From positions 1-54,741 of the forward strand of contig DAHUYL010000196.1 of assembly GCA_027315255.1 (NCBI GenBank): a DNA stretch of 54,741 nucleotides, in the 5' to 3' direction. Of the stretch, positions 1-8,469 are shown piece by piece. The position numbers and the translations under genes were made by a program. This DNA is from Solirubrobacterales bacterium (GTDB lineage: Bacteria > Actinomycetota > Thermoleophilia > Solirubrobacterales > Solirubrobacteraceae). The notes under the pieces were generated by a model that saw only the letters and a program-made list of their open reading frames with translations, was not told the origin of the DNA and searched no databases. Each line of letters starts with the position of its first letter. The first letter of the stretch is position 1.

Positions 1-486
1 CGCTCGCACCACCCTCCGACGACGATGCAGCAGCGCCGGCCCGGGCCGACCGCACGTTCCGAGCCAGATGACCAGTCCAGACGGGCGGCCTCGCCAACGC
101 GCTCGCCTGGACAAAACATCACTTCTTCAGGGGTCTTCTAGATCCCTCATTCCGCTGGATACGCGTGGCTGCCTTGGCGGGCTCGAGCCTCGTTGGATAA
201 GCACGGTGACCCCTGCAGCTGCAGCGGTTCTCGCGTCAGCTCCGTTTCCGGCAACAGCACAGTCGCGTCGGAGGTTGCTCTGGCGATCGCGTTCGTCATC
301 GGGGCGGAGAAGAACCGCGTCATCGCAATGGCGACACGCTGATGACCGGGGTCGGCGGCGCCAGCGTGAGCCTCGTCGATGAGGGCCGTTACGAGCATGC
401 GGTGGTAGCGCTGGGTGTCTGCAGCGAGGAGCGAGGAAACGAGCTTGCCGCAGGCGGAGTACATCCGGACGCGGCGCGAGTTGAGC
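1..486. other. no supported gene
   Basis: Open frames exist on both strands, but none shows the strong third-position GC bias, ribosome-binding site or recognisable motif seen in real genes here. I see no RNA gene or repeat in it. Confidence 0.4.
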
Positions 487-841
487 TCAACCGAGCGCGG
501 ACGATCCCGGGTCAATCGAGATTCGACCCGACGCCACCTGGGCGATGACGTCTGGGAAATCGGTCACGGGGTAGACCTCGACGCCGACCGTTGCCCCCGG
601 CGCGACCTGGTCGCGCTGCGTGGCCTCGCCTATCGGCACGCAAATCGCCGCCAAGGACGCGCAACCGCTGACATCGGAACAGGCGTCTCGCCACGGAGGA
701 AGCATGCGCCGCACCGCGACCCAGTGCGATCAATGCAGCGAGCGCGACCCACGCCACGACAGGTCCGACGATCCCGCTCGAATATCGAGAGCCGCTTCCC
801 ATACGGGCCATCATCTCAAACCCGTCGGGTAACCCGTTCAA
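487..841 (-). pseudogene. possible frameshifted small membrane-anchored protein
   Basis: Two minus-strand frames overlap. The first, from 841, encodes a hydrophobic segment (GIVGPVVAWVALAALIALG) that looks like a signal anchor. A second frame, open to 487, gives a plausible soluble continuation (ATVGVEVYPVTDFPDVIAQV). The change of frame would lie near position 700. I recognise no family. The call rests on composition only, and the two halves could be unrelated open frames. Confidence 0.22.
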
Positions 842-1203
842 CCTGACCAGCTCGAGTCTGTCGGCCTAAGGCGTGCTCCAGCGGCCTGGCCGCGGCGTTC
901 GTTGACGATCCCTTTCGTCTTCCCGTGCGCCCAGGGGCGCGCGAGTCCATCGGCGACGTTCCGCCGCCCCGCCTCGACCGGCACTTGGCCATCGCATCCA
1001 TCGCGTGAGCGCCGCCATCGTCGCGTTCGCGTCATAAGGCGATGGCGTTGGTCCGGTCACGGTGCCGATCCGGTGCGCGCTCGACGTGCGCCGCGACGAG
1101 TCAAGACCTGTGAGGCCCCGAACAAGACTGCCCACATGCACGAGTGTGGCGGTGTGGGTTGTAGGATCGCCCGCTTGGCCCGCGACGAAGGAGTGGATCG
1201 ATC
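842..1203. other. no supported gene; upstream region of the 1204 gene
   Basis: No gene is supported. AAGGAG at about 1187-1192 serves as the ribosome-binding site for the next gene. Confidence 0.4.
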
Positions 1204-1812
1204 GTGCAGATCGTGATCGATCAGCTGCGTGAACAGATCCAGAGGCGCCTCGATGAGCTGGCTCACGAAGCGGAGCAGTTGCGTGGGGCGCTTGCCGCCC
1301 TCGGGCGGGCTCCGGTCCAGGCGGCCGGGCCGGTGAGGCGGCGAGCGTCGCGTGCTGCGGGCGCCACTCGCCGCCGTGCCGTTTCGGTCGTAGCCCAGGC
1401 TCCCGCTGTACGACGTGTTCGCACACGGAAGCCGGCCGCTGCGACGGGGTCCGCGAAGCCGGTGCGCCAGCGGGCGCGTGTTGCCGAGGCTCCGGTTGCC
1501 GACTCGTCGGCGACGCCGGGCGCGAGGGCAGTGCGGGCGCGGCGAGCCGCGGCGCCGGCCGCTGAGGGTGTTCGTCGGACGCGTCCGGGTGCGACGAAGG
1601 CGGCGGTGTTGGCGGCGCTTGCTGGTGGTGAGGCGATGACGGCGGGGCAGGTGGCGGCGAAGGCGGGGCTTGAGTCTCGGACGGTGTCGACGACGTTGAA
1701 CAAGCTCAGCAAGAGCGGTGATGTGCAGAAGGCCGAGCGGGGTTACCGGCTTCCGGTCGGCGAGTCGGGCGCATCGTCGAGCGCTGGCGAGTCAGCAGAA
1801 TCGGCTGAGTAG
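1204..1812 (+). CDS. Ala/Arg-rich DNA-binding protein with C-terminal winged helix
   Basis: A protein of 202 residues with three parts. Residues 1-35 are a charged heptad-like helix (IDQLREQIQRRLDELAHEA), probably a coiled coil for oligomerisation. Residues about 40-125 are a low-complexity Ala/Arg/Val linker resembling histone-like tails. Residues about 128-185 form a winged helix-turn-helix with a MarR/GntR-like pattern (MTAGQVAAKAGLESRTVSTT followed by LNKLSKSGDVQK). The start is GTG, chosen because AAGGAG lies 11 bases upstream. A nucleoid-associated or chromatin-like DNA-binding role is inferred from the basic tail and HTH. It stands alone, convergent with the RES/antitoxin operon that ends at 1821. 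No precise family is assigned. Confidence 0.75.
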   Translation: MQIVIDQLREQIQRRLDELAHEAEQLRGALAALGRAPVQAAGPVRRRASRAAGATRRRAVSVVAQAPAVRRVRTRKPAAATGSAKPVRQRARVAEAPVADSSATPGARAVRARRAAAPAAEGVRRTRPGATKAAVLAALAGGEAMTAGQVAAKAGLESRTVSTTLNKLSKSGDVQKAERGYRLPVGESGASSSAGESAESAE

Positions 1813-1820
1813 CCTGCCGG

Positions 1821-2378
1821 CTATGGGCGGGTGACGATCCGGTAGCCGAACCGGTGGGTTGCCTGTTGGATGAGCTGGTCGGGGATCGGGGCTGTGTCGG
1901 TGGTTGCGCTGTCGGGTGGGGTTGAGGTGGCTGCCGGGCCGAACAGGGCGATCCCGTAGAGTCTTTGGGCGGGGTCGTGTCGGGCGAGGTAGCGGATGCC
2001 GTCGAATCCCGCGTCGAGCGCCTGGATCGCGAACTGCTGGCTGGCGGTGTAGTCGTCGCCGCTTGCGAGCGTCGCGGTGATTCCGAACTGAAGTGCCCGT
2101 CGGGAGGTGAGGTCAGCGAGGCGGAGATCGCGGCCGGTGCGTACGCGGGTGAGCGAGCGCTCGAGCAGTTCCTGTTCGTCGAGCACGATCGCGAGGCGGA
2201 ACACTTCGATCCAGGCGCCGAGTGGCTCCTCGGCGAGGTAGCAGGCGCCCTGCTCGCGGTCGATCGGATCGAAGCGGCCGCTGCCGTCGGCGGAGAACCG
2301 CCATGGCGTGCGTCGTGCCCGGTGGATGCGATGCAGCTCGGCGTCGGCCCGCAGCGTGCGCCGCGGGAACCGTCGCAT
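1821..2378 (-). CDS. RES-domain toxin (module 1)
   Basis: About 185 residues. The N-terminal part (LHRIHRARRTPWRFSADGSG, then RFDP and GACYLAEEPLGAWIEVFR) is the conserved core of RES-domain proteins, the toxins of RES/Xre modules that in studied cases degrade NAD+. The Arg and Glu residues expected for this fold (R of RIHRAR, E of YLAEEP) are present. The chosen ATG lies two bases after the antitoxin stop (TGA-CG-ATG); a GTG two codons earlier is an alternative. It is the second gene of a two-gene operon in the usual antitoxin-toxin order. The enzymatic activity is inferred from the family. Confidence 0.85.
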   Translation of the reverse strand: MRRFPRRTLRADAELHRIHRARRTPWRFSADGSGRFDPIDREQGACYLAEEPLGAWIEVFRLAIVLDEQELLERSLTRVRTGRDLRLADLTSRRALQFGITATLASGDDYTASQQFAIQALDAGFDGIRYLARHDPAQRLYGIALFGPAATSTPPDSATTDTAPIPDQLIQQATHRFGYRIVTRP

Positions 2379-2380
2379 CG

Positions 2381-3034
2381 TCACTGTGCGAGGCGGGCGG
2401 CGTCGTGGGTCGCGACGCGGATCAGCCGGTCGATGTCGCCCCGCGCGTTGACCCATTCGCGCGCCGACTTGCGGTCGAGTTGTGGGTCGGGTGTGAGCAG
2501 CCAGGATGCTGCTGTCCAGGCGCTGGCTGCAGCGTCGGCGATGATCCAGAACGCTTTGACGAGCGGCTCGATCGGCCCGTCATGGCTGAACTGGAACAGT
2601 GGGTAGCTCCATCGTGCGGAGCTGTCGCGCAGGGCGATCAGCCGCCGTGCTTTGAGCAGCTCGTCGACGCGTTGGCGTGAGACGCCGCCGAGCAGCTCGC
2701 GGACCTGAGCGGTGGACAGCAGCGGCCCGAGCTCGTTCTCCCAGACGGTGCGGGCGGCGGCGAGCATCCCGGCTCGGCGTGCGTCGGCGACGTCAAGCTC
2801 CCTGCCGGCGAGCAGCTCGCCCGCCGTTTGCACGAACGCCAGCACCGCCTCCTCGGAGACTCCGGAGCGCTCGACGCACGCCTGCAGACCGTCCGGATCG
2901 ACGCGATAGTGCTCGCGCTCTGCGAGCGAGGCCCGGATCTGCGCGAGGCTGTTCTCCAGCTCTTTGACCGTCGCCTGGATCTCGTCCAACGCGGCGAGCT
3001 CATCACCTTGAGCCTTGACAGCCATGACAATCAT
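2381..3034 (-). CDS. antitoxin of RES module 1 (MbcA/ParS-like C-terminus)
   Basis: A protein of 217 residues. The N-terminal third is helical and charged (LAALDEIQATVKELENSLAQ), probably a coiled coil. A central segment (LLSTAQVRELLGGVSRQRVD) reads as a helix-turn-helix. The C-terminal region (PLFQFSHDGPIEPLVKAFWI and the following helices) matches the toxin-binding domain of MbcA/ParS/Xre antitoxins that pair with RES toxins. It precedes the RES gene by two bases. The start is the first ATG; an ATG at 3025 is possible if the transcript is leaderless. Autoregulation through the palindrome just upstream is inferred. Confidence 0.8.
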   Translation of the reverse strand: MIVMAVKAQGDELAALDEIQATVKELENSLAQIRASLAEREHYRVDPDGLQACVERSGVSEEAVLAFVQTAGELLAGRELDVADARRAGMLAAARTVWENELGPLLSTAQVRELLGGVSRQRVDELLKARRLIALRDSSARWSYPLFQFSHDGPIEPLVKAFWIIADAAASAWTAASWLLTPDPQLDRKSAREWVNARGDIDRLIRVATHDAARLAQ

Positions 3035-3069
3035 ATTATCGACGTCTCCGTTCGTGCGACAAGCTTGTC
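3035..3069 (-). promoter_or_regulatory. candidate promoter and operator of RES module 1
   Basis: A perfect 12-bp palindrome, GACAAGCTTGTC, lies at 3058-3069. It overlaps a possible -35 (TTGTCG, 3062-3057), followed after 16 bases by GATAAT (3040-3035) as a possible -10. Such a promoter would start transcription near 3028, favouring a leaderless message from the ATG at 3025. Antitoxins of this class usually repress their own promoter, which fits a dyad over the -35. The assignment is by eye. Confidence 0.45.
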
Positions 3070-3243
3070 AGGGGATCGGGTTTGACTTCATCGGCCGGTC
3101 AACTGTCGCGGCCGCCCGCCCGTCCCAGGTCGTGCTTCGATCGCTCGTGGTGAACGAGCCCTCCTGAAGAGCACGCACCTCGTGGAACGGCCAAGCGCGT
3201 GCTTGTCCGCTCCCGCGTGCTCAACCACCCAGAAGGAGGCCTC

Positions 3244-3489
3244 ATGTATTCAGATGATCACCGTGATCTGAGCGCCGCGTGCGTGGAGTTCACGTTCCGC
3301 GTGCACTCTGATGGCCGTCGCGAGCGGTTGGCGGTCGTGCTCGTGCGCGGCGCCGACGGGATCTACCGGCCGGGTCCGCGGCGCCCGTCGGGCGATCTCG
3401 CCAGGTTCGTGTCCAGGGCGATCGGCGAGGCGATGGAGGAGCTCTCGCCACGCCGGCGGATCAACCGCCGCCAGGCGATCGCCGACTGA
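3244..3489 (+). CDS. small hypothetical protein
   Basis: A protein of 81 residues from ATG, with an excellent ribosome-binding site (AGAAGGAGG ending five bases before the start). It has a beta-rich central part (FTFRVHSDGRRERLAVVLVR) and a basic C-terminus (SPRRRINRRQAIAD). I do not recognise a family. It stands alone between the RES operon and the minus-strand cluster below. A larger frame opens upstream, but the Shine-Dalgarno sequence decides for this start. Confidence 0.65.
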   Translation: MYSDDHRDLSAACVEFTFRVHSDGRRERLAVVLVRGADGIYRPGPRRPSGDLARFVSRAIGEAMEELSPRRRINRRQAIAD

Positions 3490-3573
3490 CCGAGCTCGGG
3501 CGCGACACCCAGGTCCGGGAACGTTCCGGGCCTGGGCTGTCGGCCTGGTGCCGGTGTCGGGTTCGGCGCGCGC

Positions 3574-3974
3574 CTATTGGTCGGGGTAGCGGCCGTGCAG
3601 GCGCTTGTGCGCGCGCTGGTAGACGCTTCGGGTCCCCGGCCGCGGGTGGCGCTCGCCGACAGCGACGAGCCTGAGGTATGGGTCGGCACCGACGCCGACC
3701 GGCGCGAACACGAACGCGAACGGTCGCTGCGACGGTGGCGCGTCGCGGATCGGCACGTACGCCTTGTAGAGACCCGTGAGTCGGTGCGGTCATTGCCGTC
3801 GGGGCGGCAGGCGCGCAGCTGGGCTATCTCGATGCCGTGGGCTTCGAGACCGGCGGGCTCGCGCTCGGCGGCGATCCTCGTTAGCGCGCCCTGTCTGAAG
3901 CGCTCGACCTCTTGCAGCCACACCTCGGGGCTGATGCGGACCGCAACTCGAGCGCGGCCCGGCAAGGCGTTCAC
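3574..3974 (-). pseudogene. frameshifted toxin-like gene next to an antitoxin-like gene
   Basis: The N-terminal half reads MNALPGRARVAVRISPEVWL up to about RPDGND. The natural continuation (LTGLYKAYVPIRDAPPSQRP, then FAFVFAPVGVGADPYLRL and ending RAHKRLHGRYPDQ) is in another frame. The shift lies near 3785, and the total length (401 bases) is one short of a multiple of three, consistent with a one-base deletion or an assembly error. Restored, it would be about 133 residues with a RelE-like flavour near the C-terminus. It follows a short antitoxin-like gene by three bases, so I infer the toxin half of a toxin-antitoxin pair. The family is not certain. Confidence 0.5.
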
Positions 3975-3977
3975 CGC

Positions 3978-4208
3978 CTACCCCTCGTCGTCTGAGGGGA
4001 TCGGCCCGAACCGGGCCTCAAACTCCTCGCGTGACAGCATCCGCTCCCCACGCTCGGCCAGCATCTCAGCGACCGTAAAATGTGATCGCAGGCTCGAGCG
4101 CGACGCCCCCCGCTCGTCGGCGACGACGTCGTACTTGCGGCCTTCGATCTCGACCAGGTCGCCGATCTTGACGTCGAGCTTCCTAGCTGTGAGCGCCATC
4201 GAGCTCAT
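3978..4208 (-). CDS. antitoxin-like small protein
   Basis: A protein of 76 residues. The N-terminus (ARKLDVKIGDLVEIEGRKYD) has the short beta-hairpin character of AbrB/SpoVT-like or small SH3-like antitoxins. The acidic C-terminus (REEFEARFGPIPSDDEG) resembles the tail that antitoxins lay on their toxin. Its ATG overlaps the stop of the HNH gene by four bases, and it precedes the broken toxin-like gene by three bases. An internal ATG at 4199 is an alternative start. The antitoxin role is inferred from size, tail and position. Confidence 0.6.
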   Translation of the reverse strand: MSSMALTARKLDVKIGDLVEIEGRKYDVVADERGASRSSLRSHFTVAEMLAERGERMLSREEFEARFGPIPSDDEG

Positions 4209-4603
4209 GGTAATCCGCCGGCCGTGTCGTCGCCTCGTGTGCCGCTGATTCGTCTGAGCGCGCCGATCAGTCCGATGTGTCCGACGGCGTGCGCGAGTTG
4301 TGGGCGCCAGGCGGGTTCGAGGTGGGGGAGCAGGTCGAGCTCGCCGCGGTCATACGCGCGGTGGTGCAGACGGCACAGCGGTACGACGCAGAGCGCGTGG
4401 CCGCAGCCACCGAGCGAGCGGGGGATCAGATGCGCAGGGTCGATTCGGCGGTCGGTGTGGCAGACGATGCAGGCTCGTCCGGTGACCGCGGCTCGTTGGG
4501 TGTCGGTTGCGGCGAGTGACCGCGATCGTGCCGGCTGTGTGCTTCGCCGTAGCTGGGTGCGGGCGCGCAGCTTGGCGCGCCGGCGAAGCGGGGTGCGCTT
4601 CAC
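4205..4603 (-). CDS. HNH nuclease-like protein
   Basis: A protein of 132 residues with a strongly basic N-terminus (residues 1-30) and a zinc-type HNH core: C45 and C48 (ACIVCHT), DPAHLIPRSLGG with H58, then VPLCRLHHRAYD with C77 and the H80/H81 pair. This order matches phage and mobile-element HNH proteins. The start is GTG with GAAGGAG upstream. It is the first gene of a minus-strand operon with the antitoxin-like and toxin-like genes. It could nick or cut DNA. Whether it works with that pair or is only co-transcribed cannot be told. Confidence 0.7.
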   Translation of the reverse strand: MKRTPLRRRAKLRARTQLRRSTQPARSRSLAATDTQRAAVTGRACIVCHTDRRIDPAHLIPRSLGGCGHALCVVPLCRLHHRAYDRGELDLLPHLEPAWRPQLAHAVGHIGLIGALRRISGTRGDDTAGGLP

Positions 4604-4792
4604 GTGGTCTCCTTCGGTTCGTCAGTGGGATGAGGTGCTCAGACCCGCCAGCCGCCTGGAGGCGGCGGCCTGCGAGCTGTCGCTCGCGGACGGCAGTGAG
4701 CTGCTCTGCGGGCTGCGGGAACGCGTGTTCGGCGCATGGTCGTTCGCGCCGAAGGTGCGGCGTGCGCCCGGCTGGGCCGGTGGTGCTCTACC

Positions 4793-5158
4793 TCAGGGCA
4801 GAGCTGTTATCCGGTTGCGCAGCGCCGCGTCGTCGGGATGGGTGAGCAGCAGCGATTCGAGCGCGCCGACCCAGGCGGTCAGGTTCGCGCGGGCGCGTGG
4901 CAGCGTCGCGTCGAACGTGAACACGAGCCCGTAGTGCTCGCCCCCTTGGGCCAGCAGTCGGTCGTGGATCACGCGGAAGTCGGCGACGTCGTTGGTCACC
5001 ATCGCTCGCTGCTCGCTCGCCATCCGTGCCACGAGCTCCTGATCGGACAGGCCTTCGAGCTCGGGCCGGTCGCGCTTGATCGCCTCGACATAGTGACCGC
5101 GTGCGCGCAGCTCGCGCGCGACCTGAGGCGAGATCATCTCGTCGAGCAGCAGCTTCAC
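4793..5158 (-). CDS. PIN-like DUF5615 toxin
   Basis: A protein of 121 residues. It opens with KLLLDEMISPQVARELRARG, the typical start of the DUF5615/Mut7-C-like PIN fold, with the acidic pair at residues 6-7. It continues with GLSDQELVARMASEQRAMVT followed by NDVADF, which supplies further conserved Asp residues. Family members are the toxin partners of DUF433 antitoxins and are presumed ribonucleases. The ATG overlaps the antitoxin stop by four bases. The active-site residues look intact. Confidence 0.8.
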   Translation of the reverse strand: MKLLLDEMISPQVARELRARGHYVEAIKRDRPELEGLSDQELVARMASEQRAMVTNDVADFRVIHDRLLAQGGEHYGLVFTFDATLPRARANLTAWVGALESLLLTHPDDAALRNRITALP

Positions 5159-5574
5159 CGAAGCGCTGCGCGGCGTCGGTCAAGCGCGTCGCGCTCGCGG
5201 GCTGCGGCAGCGTCGGAGCGCGCGATCCACGCGTCGATCTCCTGCGGGTAGTCGGCGTAGTAGGCGAGCGCCGCCTCGACATGCTCGAGCGGGATCTCGA
5301 GGTAGCCGGCGGACTGCTCGAGCGAGTTGCCGTTCTGGCGGATCGTGGTGATCACGTCCGCGACTGACAGCCGTGATCCGAGCAGCACCGCTCGGCGTCC
5401 GGCGGCGCCGTCGCGGAAGCTGATCAGCGGATGCTCGTCCTGGCGAAGCCCCTCGGCGATGTAGCGCTCGGCAAGCTCGGTCTGAGCGGTGCGCGTCTCG
5501 CGTGCGCGACGGCGCAGGTGCTCGACCAGGTCGGGGTCGAACCGGAACGCCACGCTCTGCTTCGATCGATCCAT
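5155..5574 (-). CDS. DUF433 antitoxin with ribbon-helix-helix N-terminus
   Basis: A protein of 139 residues. Residues 1-45 (SVAFRFDPDLVEHLRRRARE and following) look like a ribbon-helix-helix DNA-binding domain. Residues about 50-115 (LLGSRLSVADVITTIRQNGN, then LEIPLEHVEAALAYYADYP) match DUF433, the usual partner of DUF5615 toxins. The charged C-terminal helix probably contacts the toxin. Its start lies one base after the stop of the upstream gene (TGA-G-ATG), and its end overlaps the toxin start, so the three genes form one operon. Confidence 0.82.
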   Translation of the reverse strand: MDRSKQSVAFRFDPDLVEHLRRRARETRTAQTELAERYIAEGLRQDEHPLISFRDGAAGRRAVLLGSRLSVADVITTIRQNGNSLEQSAGYLEIPLEHVEAALAYYADYPQEIDAWIARSDAAAARERDALDRRRAALR

Positions 5575-5575
5575 C

Positions 5576-5851
5576 TCACACCTCTGTATAGCGCTGTATT
5601 GCCAATGCTAGCAGCGACCCGTCCCGCCGACGCGATTGCGTTGGCGGGAGGGTCGGTGCTCCGCCGCTGAGATGAGCGAGGCCCCGCGCGTCGAGCAGCA
5701 GCGAGCGCCGCTCGTGCCGCGCGCGCAGTCGAGCGAGCTCAGCCTCCCGGCGCGTGCGTTCCGCTGCGAGCAGCTGCTCGGTCACCTCGGCGAGCGCTTG
5801 GGCGTAGCCGAACCGCTGCTCCTCCTCGATGTTGATCTCTGGTGTCTGCAT
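5576..5851 (-). CDS. small coiled-coil protein leading the DUF433/DUF5615 operon
   Basis: A protein of 91 residues. Residues 8-52 are a long charged helix (FGYAQALAEVTEQLLAAERT and onward), probably a coiled coil. The rest is Pro/Arg-rich. I recognise no family. Its stop is one base from the start of the DUF433 antitoxin, so it is cotranscribed and probably translationally coupled. It could be an accessory subunit of the module or an unrelated passenger. Confidence 0.6.
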   Translation of the reverse strand: MQTPEINIEEEQRFGYAQALAEVTEQLLAAERTRREAELARLRARHERRSLLLDARGLAHLSGGAPTLPPTQSRRRDGSLLALAIQRYTEV

Positions 5852-5953
5852 CTCGGTTGCTCCGTTCGTTGTCTCATCAGCGGCACGCGGCCGCAGCGGG
5901 CTCTCCGGGTCGCGAGTCCGGGCGGTTTCTCTGGACGTGACCCGGAACGCGAA

Positions 5954-5988
5954 GAGGCCCCGGTCCGCTCGTCGGCGGCCGGGGCCTC
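5954..5988 (-). terminator. strong GC hairpin, candidate intrinsic terminator
   Basis: Two perfect 10-base arms, GAGGCCCCGG (5954-5963) and CCGGGGCCTC (5979-5988), enclose a 15-base loop. It lies 35 bases past the stop of the gene ending at 6023 and upstream of the 5851 gene, so it would separate these minus-strand units. The plus-strand flank (TGTGTTTGCT) is mildly T-rich, so it may also act in the other direction. Confidence 0.6.
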
Positions 5989-6022
5989 TGTGTTTGCTGC
6001 TTCGGCGTGCGCGGCTTGTAGG

Positions 6023-6340
6023 TCAGGTCAGGTCGAAGCCCCAGCCGTCGGGGAACACGACCAGCTCGAACGTGGTCCCCGGCAGGTTCGGGTGGTCCTT
6101 GGTCAGCAGCAGCCCGTGACGGCCGAACTGGCGCTCCATCCGCTCGGGCAGCATCTCGGGCATCCAGTTGACGGTGCGATCGAGCAGGTAGGAGCGCGGG
6201 TCATGGCCGTCGAACCCGGCCATCCACCGAACCTGCCGGACCGTCGGGACGTGCACCAACCGCTTGCGCGCGCGCCACAGGCGGGCGAGCGCGACCACGA
6301 TTCGTTTGCCGCGCTCAAGCGCGCTAGGCTCACGGTACAT
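6023..6340 (-). CDS. hypothetical protein
   Basis: A protein of 105 residues starting MYREPSALERGKRIVVALAR, with AAGGAGG well placed before the ATG. The N-terminal helix is basic, and the middle reads HVPTVRQVRWMAGFDGHDPR. The C-terminus is rich in Phe/Leu/Pro. No family is recognised. The open frame continues 16 codons upstream, but the Shine-Dalgarno sequence fixes this start. It is followed by a hairpin terminator. Confidence 0.6.
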   Translation of the reverse strand: MYREPSALERGKRIVVALARLWRARKRLVHVPTVRQVRWMAGFDGHDPRSYLLDRTVNWMPEMLPERMERQFGRHGLLLTKDHPNLPGTTFELVVFPDGWGFDLT

Positions 6341-6579
6341 CGATCGGTCCTCCTTCCGAGGATCGTCTTGATCGGCTCCGAGCTGCAATCTCGAGGCCGA
6401 TCACGTTTACGGGGACGTTGAGGTCTCCGGCGTGTGCCGGGTCGCAGGTCAGGGCACGCGTGTCCTTTCGTTGCACGAGTCGGGGGAAGCTGCGGGTCGC
6501 GCTCGGTGCGCTCGCTGGCTGTGGACGAGACGCGTCGCTGTCGCTTCGTCGGGGCTTGTGGTGTGGAACGATCCTGCCG

Positions 6580-7406
6580 ATGCCAGCGCCGGATGATCTT
6601 CCGGTTGTGAGGTTGGTTGCGGTGCCGGCCCGGGGTGGCAGGATGACGGGCAGCGTGGAGGGCGATGTTGAGGAGCTGATGAGCTCACTCGCGTGGGCTT
6701 GGCGTGAGATCCGCGCCCGCCACCAGGAGGTTCCCTCGGTTGTCCTCGCGATCGGGCCTGGCTCTCGGTGCGGTGCGCGTAGGGTGACGCTCGGGCACTT
6801 CGCTGTTGGTCGATGGTGGCCGATCCTCGAGGTCCCCCGGCCGAGGTCACGGCCGCGTCGGAGGCGTTCGAGGACGCGCTCGATCAGGGGATCTGAGCGC
6901 GGCGCTTGCCGCGTCAGCGATCAGGTTCTTCTGGCGCGCTGTGCAGCTCTCGCGGGATGCGGCGGCTACGCGCGATGAGGTGTTGATCACCGCCGCGGGG
7001 CTCTCGCGCTCGGCTGTCGGTGTTCTCGAGATTCTGCTGCACGAAGCCGCGCACGCGGTCGCGGACCGGCGCGGTGTGAAGGACACGAGCCGGCAGGGGG
7101 CGTTACCACAACGGCCGCTTCAAGACGGTCGCCGAGGACCTCAGACTGCAGGTGCACCGCGATCCCGAACACGGATGGTGCCAAACGACTATGCCCGCGA
7201 CCACAGCCACCGCCTACGCCGGCAGTCTCGACAGGATCGCGCACGCGCTCGACACCGTCGGGAAGCCGCCCAACCGTCTGCGTGACCACAAGCCGAGGCG
7301 CGCGACAGTGCTTTGCGGTTGCGGGCATCACACGCGGAGCGCCAGATACCCGGTGAACGCCGCAGCGTGCAGCGTATGCGCGATCGACGGCCAGACCAGC
7401 AGCTGA
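6580..7406 (+). pseudogene. SprT-like metallopeptidase, frameshifted
   Basis: Three consecutive plus-strand frames together spell one protein. The first runs from ATG 6580 (LMSSLAWAWREIRARHQEVP, then AIGPGSRCGARRVTLGHFAV). The second carries the zinc motif HEAAH in LEILLHEAAHAVADRRGVKD followed by TSRQG. The third (GRYHNGRFKTVAEDLRLQVH to the Cys-containing end CGCGHHTRSARY...CSVC) ends at 7406. The second switch, near 7098, is a single extra G in a run of five. The first, near 6815, is less exact and one intermediate frame has a stop. Restored, it matches actinobacterial SprT-like proteins of about 250-275 residues with an HExxH site and C-terminal Cys pairs. A genuine pseudogene or assembly errors are both possible. 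Confidence 0.65.
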
Positions 7407-7537
7407 TGCCCGTGCGGGCGACGGCGCACCATCTTTGCTTCCTCCGCCGGTCCAGTCAGGCTGCGGCCGCTCCCCAGCTCAGCCGCGGCGGGTTCGCCGC
7501 CAGTGGTCGTTTGCCTGGCGCCTGCCGCGTCGGTGGC

Positions 7538-8050
7538 TCAGGTGCGCAGCCCGCGCGGTGGCGGTGGGGGTGAGAGCACGCGGACGGGTTCAGACGCGAC
7601 GGTCAGTCGCGGCAGGCCGGCTGCGAACACGCACAGGCAGCGGGCACGGGTGCGGGCGGCTGAGCTGTACACGATCGCGTGTGCGCCTTCGGCCGCGAGC
7701 CGCTCGCCGACTGCCTGGAACGACGGCCACTGCAGGCTGGTTTGCCGCAAGCGCGGTAGGCCGAGCGCTCGGCGGGCGGTCTCAGCGGTCAGGTCCACGA
7801 CTCGCTCGAGGTCGACGCTGACGTGGTGCAGATCGCGTGGGAAAACGTCGCCTGGCGCGATCCGTCGCTCGGCGAGGCCTCGGTAGAGCTCGGCCCACGC
7901 CGTCTGCTCGTTGTCGGCGAGGTAGACGGCCGGCGTTCCGGCGCGCTGCCACCTTGCGTCATACGTGATCGCCTCGTCGGCCGCGATCTGCGGACGGGTC
8001 TGTCTGACCCAGATGCCGGCTACGGGCACCCAGGCCGGATCGCGTGGCAT
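7538..8050 (-). CDS. RES-domain toxin (module 2)
   Basis: A protein of 170 residues. The segment AGTPAVYLADNEQTAWAELY is a clear RES core, followed by PRDLHHVSVDLERVVDLTAE and WPSFQAVGERLAAEGAHAIV, the usual order in RES toxins. It starts four bases after the stop of the upstream antitoxin-like gene. Sequence and length differ clearly from module 1, so this is a separate lineage and not a recent copy. It is the last gene of a four-gene minus-strand operon beginning near 9162. Activity on NAD+ is inferred from the family. Confidence 0.8.
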   Translation of the reverse strand: MPRDPAWVPVAGIWVRQTRPQIAADEAITYDARWQRAGTPAVYLADNEQTAWAELYRGLAERRIAPGDVFPRDLHHVSVDLERVVDLTAETARRALGLPRLRQTSLQWPSFQAVGERLAAEGAHAIVYSSAARTRARCLCVFAAGLPRLTVASEPVRVLSPPPPPRGLRT

Positions 8051-8054
8051 CGGG

Positions 8055-8453
8055 CTAGGTGAAGCCGCCGGTCGACAGCCACTGCGCGATGTCCATCACG
8101 CGCTGATAGCCGCCTGACGCGATCACATCCGCCGGCACCCCGCCGTCAAGCGCCGGCACCTCGCTTGCTAGCCAGCGCGCGATCCCGTCAGGCTTGACGT
8201 TCAGCGCCAACTCCTCGACGACCGCAATCAGCTCCGCCAGCCGGTTGGCGTGCATGCCAACCGGTGCGGCCTTGCGCTCGATCCACTCACGTGCCGTCGC
8301 CGGCTCCACGCCGGTAGCACGCGCGACGTCAGCGTCGGACAGCGGCACGCGAGCGCGCAGATGGTTGAGCTGGTCAGCCAGCGCGATCGTTCCGATGGTG
8401 GTCGCCGTCGAGCTCGCCATCACCGCCACTTTAGCGCCGCTGCTTACCTGCAT
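8055..8453 (-). CDS. Xre-like antitoxin of RES module 2
   Basis: A protein of 132 residues starting MQVSSGAKVAVMASSTATTI, with AAGGAG close upstream. The middle part (RVPLSDADVARATGVEPATA then REWIERK) is a helix-turn-helix of the Xre type. The C-terminal part (GIARWLASEVPALDGGVPAD, then ASGGYQRVMDIAQWL) is the likely toxin-binding region. It lies four bases upstream of the RES toxin. Repression of its own operon is inferred from the HTH and the family habit. Confidence 0.72.
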   Translation of the reverse strand: MQVSSGAKVAVMASSTATTIGTIALADQLNHLRARVPLSDADVARATGVEPATAREWIERKAAPVGMHANRLAELIAVVEELALNVKPDGIARWLASEVPALDGGVPADVIASGGYQRVMDIAQWLSTGGFT

Positions 8454-8469
8454 CTGTGCTCCTTCCTCG

